The translations under genes and the position numbers were made by a program. Positions 59,401-64,000 of a stretch of 64,000 nucleotides of DNA are shown here, one piece after another (position 1 is the first letter of the stretch; each line of letters starts with the position of its first letter). Under the pieces are notes generated by a model. It worked only from the letters and a program-made list of their open reading frames with translations, was not told where the DNA came from and did no database searches. The stretch comes from Platynereis dumerilii (Eukaryota; Annelida; Polychaeta; Phyllodocida; Nereididae): positions 9,287,439 to 9,351,438 of the forward strand of contig JAPTHN010000004.1 in the NCBI GenBank assembly GCA_026936325.1, given 5' to 3'.

Positions 59401-62400
59401 ACGCTTCACAATCCTTGAAACTGAGGCGACACTAATACCACTAAAGTCACCAACGACTTGTTGGTAACTGCCGGTAGCAAAAAAAAGCAGGCACGTCAGC
59501 CATTCTGAATCTGATCTGGGTACATCAGATTTTGAGGACCCTTATCATTAGATATTCAAAGGGATTCAACCATTATTGTAGTTTCATTGTGCAAAAATGC
59601 ATGACCAGCTGATTTGTATTAATTTATTGTTTGAGGGGAGGGGGCTAAAGAAAAATGCATTTCTGTCACCAACACTGGACAGACAACTAATTAATTTTTT
59701 TTTTATAAATTTCCAAGCCCACCCCTCTGTTTCTCTTACCTTGTCATGTGGCCATGTTTGGGAACTTCAGAGATTAATTGTGTTTGTAGCAGTTGAGTTG
59801 TTTAAATACTATGTGCAGACTTTCACTCAGTAAATGTTCCTTGATCCTGCTCCGCTTGAGTGATTGGCTTAGCCAGACCAGGTCTTAGCTAAGACCTGGC
59901 ATAACTCTTAATACCATGTTGGTGAAAACGGGCCTTGAAGTTTATAATGTAAATCCCCATTGGCGAGACCTGAAAAATCCTGAAAAAAACATGATTTTCC
60001 AAAAATGAGACTTAGAATAAATATTTTTGACCATTCAGAGACTATGGGGGAGGGTTTTGGGAGGGCACTTCAGAAAAGGTGTTCATTTTGCTTTAACATA
60101 TATTGTTTGGCAACTAAGAGGAGCTAAAATCTCGAAATGTTGGGGTTTTTGAGTCATTTTCGTCATATTCTACTGCGATTGGACATTACATTGAGCAGAG
60201 ATAGAGAGTGGAAATGCAAAATTATGGCAGTTATGAACTGCCCTCCCAAAACCCTCCCCCATAGTTTTTGAATGGTTGATAAATATTGATTCTAAGTCTC
60301 ATTTTTGGAAAACCATGCTTTTTTGCAGGTTTTTTCAGGTCTTGCAAATGGGGATTTACATTATAAACTTCAAGTGAAATGTGCTACCTCTAAATATAAA
60401 TAGAATGAGCTGAAATTTTTCACACATGCTCTCATATGCCAACCTCACTTGCGAAAAAAAGTTGGGTTTTATCCGCAAACATTGGGGCGCAAGTCCCACC
60501 CTGACCCCCCCCCCCCTTGAAACAGGTGTGTGAAAGTTAGTACCATCTCGGGCAAAACTCCCAACCCCCCAGTCATAGATTCTGAACGGTCCCTTATCCA
60601 AGAACGGTCCAATGCCACAGACGGACAAAAAAAGTAAATATAAGAGGAGGGAGTGCTAGATTCCTAGATATGTCATAAATTAATTTACTGAATGTTGAAG
60701 AAAAATGTTGTGTTATTATGAAGTGTGACTGGAAATGTGTTGGTAATTACTTACGAAAGCCTGGAAAAGCAAGTTTCTCTTGCACTTTGGAAATGGGTGC
60801 CTATTTCTATGACAGTGTCACTTAAAAATGCGAGTGCTTACAATTACGATTAATGAGAGAAGCTGTCAGTGCATATAAAAAGATACCTCAAAGTCAACCA
60901 ATAGAATAATAATTAAATAATTAATGAGAGAAGATGTCATTGCATATAAAGAGATACCTCTTGGTCGACCAATAGAATGATACGACAGGACGGCCAAAAC
61001 TGAAATGAAACTGATTTGGGTTACGCCGGCCGATCCTGTTATAAAGTAACTGAAAATGACAATGAGGGAAGAAATCTGACTCTGCCATGGATTATTATTA
61101 TTACAGTATTCCTTGTTACAGCACGTAGAGCCCAATCATCCATCTATCCATATACATGTCAATAGCCCTGCATTCCATAAGTGGTAACCTGGCATATAGG
61201 CTACCACCTCTACAATTTTGTTTTTCTCTTCGAAGAGAGAGCTCGCCTCCAGAGCCAGCTGCTATTACCAACAGGTGATGATACACTGTTAGAACGCTTT
61301 GGGTTGGGCTCCAACTTGGTGGAAACATTTACTGCTGCCTTAAAAAAATAAATAATAATTGCAGTGGTCAACAGTTATTGACCAACAGTTAGGTGCCAAC
61401 AGTGAGTGCACTTCTTGTTTCCCTGTTGTAACTATTCAGAAATGGAAGTTAACAGTTTAATTGGAAGCTGTAGTTAGCGGCAAACAGGGAGGGCTTGGAG
61501 TGTTCCTCGACGTGTTATTATTTACTTCATGGTGTCGGCGGAAGTTTTAAGAAAAACTCCAAGCCTCCTTCTGGACATTAAACGGTCTCTGCCTTAGACA
61601 ACCCACCAACAGTTAGTGACCAACATCAGTGACGGCCTACAGATCATGGGGTTCCTAATGCCATTTTGAATATATTTTTTATGACAAAAACATACATTTT
61701 GAAACCTTAAATTACTACAGCCAGCTTATCTTTAAAAAAAAAGATTTTCGTGTGACTTTATATTCTCAAGATTGTCAAAGTCACAGTAAAAAATGTAAAT
61801 TACTGAAATGATACTGTCTTATGGGTTTATTTAACAAAGGTCATTAGATGAAGATTACAATGAATACTTTAGTGAAATGCTAGTTTCAAGATTGGTGTAA
61901 TTAAAATTTTCTGACTTTAAATGGAACTAAAACAAATATTATTCGTGTAGTGAATTTTTCTGTCTTTGTCCCTTTACGGTGGCTCCTGATATTCTTTGAC
62001 AAATGACTTTTTCTCTCTTTGTCCCTTTACAGTAGCTCCTAATATTCTTCATGAAGTGAATTTTTCTCTCTTTTTCCATTTACAGAGGCTCCAGATATTC
62101 TTCGTGAAGTGAACCTCGTGTCCATGAGTCAAGAAGCGTGTGATCAAACCAAAGACTTTAAGCTCGTAAAAGGGATGATGTGTGCCGGCAAAACCGAAAA
62201 AGCAGAAAAGGGCGATGCGTGCGAGGTAAGTTCTATGTGATTGTTACGATACCTTATTATGTAAACATTAATTGTTCTATAACGTTTTTTTGGAGGGCAT
62301 TATGGGGTGTTAATCAGTTATGGCCTGAGGGTAGAAATCATTAAATGATTTCTGCCATTACTTTTTTTCCTGATTTTTTACTGTGTGATAAAATTGGCAT

Positions 62401-63750
62401 GGCAAAGTAATATCTGGGGGTTATCTCTTATTTATCATTCATAGTAAGTGAAATATTTACCGGTTTTTATGAAAAGAGGCTTGATAATCAACCTATGTAA
62501 TATCTATGCTGACCTGCTATGAAACATTGTAAGTCAAAAAGAATATTAGGATTGAATTGGGCATCCTGGTTACTTGGTTACTTGATCAATATAATAGGCC
62601 GTTACAGCAAGATTTGCAAATTCTGCCGATGGGCAATCGCATGTTAAACTTCAACTGCTTTGCGCCGCCTCTAAATATTAATTGATTTTGTTAAAATTTT
62701 TAAACAATACCTTCTATCCATACAAGATTACAATGCAAGATTCAAATCAGAGAAATTCTGAAGAAAGTGTTTTTGGACCACCTTAGTTTTCCCGGACATG
62801 CAACAATAACATGGCAACCTTGAAATTTGTGAAATTTTAAACTTTGTTGCCATGGCAACCAGTTTCCGTTGATATGTATATAAAGTTTATGTAAGATTGA
62901 AGCTTACAACAGGACTTTCCAATGAAACTAAGTTTGTCCACATACTGGAATTACTGTTGCTACAGTGGTTAAAATCTTTTAAAAAATTTGACTAAGGCGT
63001 TGATAGATGCCAAAAATGGAACTTTTCTGGCACAACCAATTGAAGCTTTTGAATGATGAACATGGGGGGAGGGGCATAGTAAAACAGTGATAGTCTGGTT
63101 TGATTTGGGCACCAATTCAAACTCTATGGGCACAAGTAGCGAAATTGGTCTCTATTTTGTCAATGCTGTAGGCCAGGAGCAACAGCGTTCGAAATAAGGG
63201 GGAGTTAACAGGTTCTGACCCCCCCCCCCCAATCAAAAAATGCCTTTATGACCATATCAAATATACTTTTCAGAAAGACGCAGACACACCAAATACTGAA
63301 TGTAGGAAATTCCAGCATGAGGCAGCAAACAAAGCCTATTTCGACCTCTGGCCAGATTCACTCTAAAAGACTTCGGGACAAAACTGGTTTTTTAAAATCC
63401 AAAATGGTTTTTTGAAAAATACGCATTGGTTTTTGCATGGAAGTTTGGTTTTTCAAAAAACCATTTTCCATTTAAAAAACCAGTTTTGTCCCGAAATTTT
63501 TTAGAGCGTTGTTTACACTGCCTCATGGTGCTCTAATGCCAAGTTGATATTTGCATAATGTTCTGTTTTATTCCAGGGTGATTCCGGTGGGCCACTGGCA
63601 TGTCTTGTGGATGGAAAATACACTCTAGGTGGCGCCACCTCCTTTGGGGTAGACTGCAGGACCAGGGAGATCAGCCCTGGAATTTATGCGGACGTTTTCT
63701 CTTACAAGCAGTGGATTGAAGAGATCATTAGCGTGTTTGACAAAAAGTAA
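44466..63750 (+). CDS. Secreted trypsin-like serine protease zymogen (S1A), complete
   Basis: Eight exons (44466-44532, 48149-48217, 52204-52427, 53961-54028, 55461-55600, 57268-57417, 62086-62225, 63577-63750) join in frame to 343 residues. Residues 1-17 or so are a signal peptide (MKGAFVFILALACVLQA). A propeptide with dibasic sites (AKR, QEKR) leads to activation at KR91|IMGG. CGINKFG (Cys52) can bridge to Cys122 as in chymotrypsinogen, giving a two-chain enzyme. The triad is His136 (TAAHCF), Asp196 (NDIALV) and Ser289 (GDSGGPL). Residue 189 is Asp283 and SFG supplies Gly216, so cleavage after Arg or Lys is expected. All five conserved disulfides of the domain can form. Exon 8 closely resembles the Ser195 exon at 1-177. 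The introns total about 18 kb and are packed with mobile elements. The role, digestive or immune, cannot be told from sequence. Confidence 0.93.
44857..45205 (+). repeat. About 15-bp minisatellite, unit AAGTAAGGTCCCAAG
   Basis: Roughly twenty imperfect units lie in intron 1 of the trypsin-like gene. Many units contain AAGTAAGG, which resembles a 5' splice site core. It is open in several frames only because of the unit length. Confidence 0.9.
45419..46643 (+). mobile_element. PIF/Harbinger-like MITE, copy 3, split by the 807-bp element
   Basis: The ends GGGACCGTTCAG and CTGAACGGTCCC are present. The left flank is TTA and the right TAA, so the duplication is not exact. The 807-bp element at 45590-46396 inserted at a TATA within it, so this MITE is the older of the two. 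Confidence 0.85.
45590..46396. mobile_element. 807-bp DNA transposon, copy 2
   Basis: Same length and nearly the same sequence as 3070-3876, flanked by TA. Both copies are therefore recent. Confidence 0.88.
46644..48148. other. Intron 1 remainder, nothing recognised
   Basis: AT-rich intron DNA without clear repeat ends or coding similarity. An inverted pair of words (GTAGCCCTACCATT near 46908 and AATGGTAGGGCTACAC near 47121) hints at a decayed foldback element. Confidence 0.45.
48235..48644 (+). mobile_element. PIF/Harbinger-like MITE, copy 4
   Basis: TAA flanks both sides (48232-48234, 48645-48647). It starts 17 nt after the 5' splice site of exon 2. It is intact and lacks the inserts seen in copies 2, 3 and 5. 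Confidence 0.88.
48648..49310. other. Intron 2 segment, nothing recognised
   Basis: No clear repeats or coding similarity. Confidence 0.5.
49311..49505. mobile_element. Palindromic MITE, copy 3
   Basis: CACTCTAAAAAATGTCGGGA leads into arms of about 85 bp (GGTTTTTTGAAAAACC, TTTCAATGCAAAACC) that fold back around a short A run. The right end has drifted. Confidence 0.85.
49506..51787. other. Intron 2 segment with lone hAT-type ends
   Basis: CAGTGGCGAAGCTAGAC near 51236 and CAGTGGCATATCTAGGGG near 51472 look like left ends of hAT-type MITEs whose right ends I cannot find. Near 49754 a good acceptor precedes a short frame reading APTAEKRIIKS then a stop. Confidence 0.45.
51788..52105. mobile_element. 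318-bp hAT-like MITE, TIR CAGGGGCGGACTGGC
   Basis: CAGGGGCGGACTGGC and its inverse have a perfect 8-bp duplication CATGCCAC at 51780-51787 and 52106-52113. It ends about 100 bp before exon 3 of the trypsin-like gene. Confidence 0.92.
52442..52779. mobile_element. MITE of the CCGTAAAATGGGGTAAAGTT family
   Basis: CCGTAAAATGGGGTAAAGTT on the left and ACTTTACCCCATTTTATGG on the right, flanked by TA. It starts 14 nt after the 5' splice site of exon 3. Related copies are at about 21190-21360 and 24379. Confidence 0.85.
52790..53960. repeat. (TATTC)n pentanucleotide tract containing relic copies of exon 4
   Basis: Most of the sequence is TATTC-like repeats. Four degraded copies of the exon 4 acceptor and its first bases lie within it, starting at 52870, 52970, 53535 and 53691, before the real exon at 53961. 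The 53535 copy still reads CRGSSITPQWVISAAHY but has lost its donor. Confidence 0.9.
54029..54729. other. Intron 4 segment, nothing recognised
   Basis: No clear repeat ends or coding similarity. Confidence 0.5.
54730..55096. mobile_element. hAT-like element rich in TGACGTCA sites, copy 2
   Basis: CATAGAAATACATAGAACGG and its inverse have a perfect 8-bp duplication GTTGTGTT at 54722-54729 and 55097-55104. A short (TCTGAG)n tract sits inside, at about 54909-54937, after what looks like a small insert. Confidence 0.9.
55608..56009. mobile_element. Tc1/mariner-like MITE, copy 3
   Basis: Same family as 19301-19699, flanked by TA at 55606-55607. It begins 7 nt after the end of exon 5, so the last base of the 5' splice site consensus is part of its target site. 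Confidence 0.9.
56010..57267. other. Intron 5 segment, nothing recognised
   Basis: AT-rich intron. The acceptor of exon 6 reads GTTACAGTTACAG, two possible acceptors 6 nt apart that would change the protein by two residues. Confidence 0.5.
57424..58100. mobile_element. Probable MITE with GGTTYTTATCCTCA ends
   Basis: GGTTCTTATCCTCA on the left and TGAGGATAAAACC on the right are roughly inverted. TGACGTCAC-type words occur inside. No target duplication was found. It begins about 6 nt after the 5' splice site of exon 6. Confidence 0.5.
57522..57867. mobile_element. 346-bp hAT-like MITE, TIR CAGGGGCGTAGAT
   Basis: CAGGGGCGTAGAT and ATCTACGCCCCTG have a perfect 8-bp duplication CCAGACAG at 57514-57521 and 57868-57875. 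Confidence 0.9.
58160..58215. repeat. (GTATC)n microsatellite
   Basis: Imperfect GTATC pentanucleotide units. Confidence 0.8.
58546..60504. mobile_element. hAT-like MITE, TIR AGGGTGGGAYTKGCGCCCCA, itself interrupted
   Basis: AGGGTGGGATTGGCGCCCCA and, in reverse, AGGGTGGGACTTGCGCCCCA. Subterminal words GCAAGTGAGGTTGGCAT are inverted too. It inserted into a C run, so the duplication cannot be read. Confidence 0.75.
58674..59934 (-). mobile_element. PIF/Harbinger element with a transposase remnant
   Basis: GGCCCGTTTTCACCAACATG and its inverse have TTG at 58671-58673 and 59935-59937; the inverted ends exceed 40 bp. On the minus strand, about 59218-59409 reads AIASLKPIYV, FSEIARFPG and VIGCIDCTYVRISSP, which resembles the first-Asp region of the HARBI1-type DDE nuclease. 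A C run lies within it and the rest of the nuclease is absent. Confidence 0.75.
60851..60985. repeat. Tandem duplication, about 74 bp, two copies
   Basis: TTAATGAGAGAAG, TGCATATAAA, GATACCTC and CAACCAATAGAAT or CGACCAATAGAAT occur in order twice. Confidence 0.85.
61927..62085 (+). repeat. 53-bp tandem copies of the exon 7 acceptor region
   Basis: The polypyrimidine tract, acceptor and first exon bases recur at exact 53-bp steps: exon-like starts at 61980, 62033 and the real 62086. The first has lost its AG; the second keeps TTTACAG. Use of the second acceptor would add 53 nt and shift the frame. Confidence 0.92.
62385..62793 (-). mobile_element. Partial hAT-like element related to 31846-32746
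   Basis: It matches the left part of that element in reverse and ends GGACCACCTTA. The other terminus is missing. Confidence 0.75.
62794..63359. other. Intron 7 segment, nothing recognised
   Basis: Short runs of G or C only. Confidence 0.5.
63360..63512. mobile_element. Palindromic MITE, copy 4
   Basis: CACTCTAAAA and TTTTTTAGAGCG ends, with GGGACAAAACTGGTTTTTTA and its inverse as arms. It ends about 65 nt before the exon 8 acceptor. Confidence 0.8.
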
Positions 63751-63759
63751 TTGGTAACC

Positions 63760-64000
63760 AGGGTTGGCAAGTTTACGGCAAGGTGGTTTTTACCAGGCGG
63801 TTTTTACCACAGAGGATTCTGAGCCAAGTTTATGCACATACATTATAGAATACAAGGTAACGACATGTACATAGGTTTAGAAACCCCTGTGGTTTTTACC
63901 TCCTCGTCGAAAACTAGTTCTAGGCACTTTTCTGCTGTAAACTGCCTTGAACCTCAAATTCAACTTGCATTCCACATTTGTGCTCGGAACCATGGAGATT
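63760..64000. mobile_element. Possible hAT-like element cut by the window end
   Basis: CAGGGTTGGCAAGTTTACGG is a hAT-like left end, followed by repeated GGTGGTTTTTACC words. The right end is not in the window. Confidence 0.35.

Larger units (their letters stand above)
58248..60593 (+). mobile_element. PIF/Harbinger-like MITE, copy 5, carrying two nested insertions
   Basis: TTA flanks at 58245-58247 and 60594-60596. The ends are as in the other copies. Removing the insert 58546-60504 leaves a MITE of ordinary length. Confidence 0.85.

Overview
The window looks like genomic DNA of a marine invertebrate animal. The genes are split by many GT-AG introns, the DNA is AT-rich and packed with small DNA transposons, one LINE fragment and one tRNA-type SINE, and the protein families fit (S1A serine proteases, a cGAS-like Mab-21 protein). 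A deuterostome or lophotrochozoan source is plausible, but I cannot fix the phylum from the sequence alone.

Layout. (1) 1-1259, plus strand: the 3' end of a trypsin-like protease gene, with the Ser-195 exon and a separate Pro/Thr/Arg-rich tail exon. (2) 5231-9914, plus strand: a complete-looking three-exon gene for an 896-residue protein with ankyrin-like repeats, a Mab-21/cGAS-type nucleotidyltransferase core that keeps its metal-binding acids, and three 58-residue tandem repeats placed before the last helices. It is a candidate cGAS-like innate immune receptor. (3) 9915-15976: a 203-bp tandem satellite, a 1.4-kb Tc1/mariner-like element and other repeats, with no gene seen. (4) 15977-28152, minus strand: an eight-exon gene for a 284-residue secreted serine protease homologue in which all three catalytic residues are replaced (His57 to Asn, Asp102 to Ser, Ser195 to Tyr). 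A 5'-truncated LINE sits in one intron. (5) 28153-44465: intergenic DNA full of hAT-like elements, a SINE and foldback hairpins. (6) 44466-63750, plus strand: an eight-exon gene for a 343-residue secreted trypsin-like zymogen with an intact triad and trypsin-type Asp189. Its introns are very rich in elements and include tandem copies of two of its own 3' splice sites with adjoining exon sequence.

The two plus-strand proteases share the layout of the Ser-195 exon and look like paralogues. The inactive homologue between them is a divergent member of the cluster. Active protease, dead homologue and cGAS-like sensor together suggest a secreted-defence or digestion locus beside an intracellular sensor; this is inference.

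The most unusual pattern is placement. The edges of at least nine different mobile elements lie within about 30 nt downstream of 5' splice sites in the three protease genes, and almost none lie close to 3' splice sites. Intact 8-bp target duplications identify many hAT-type insertions. Nesting is up to three deep, and some of the small elements are near-perfect palindromes.
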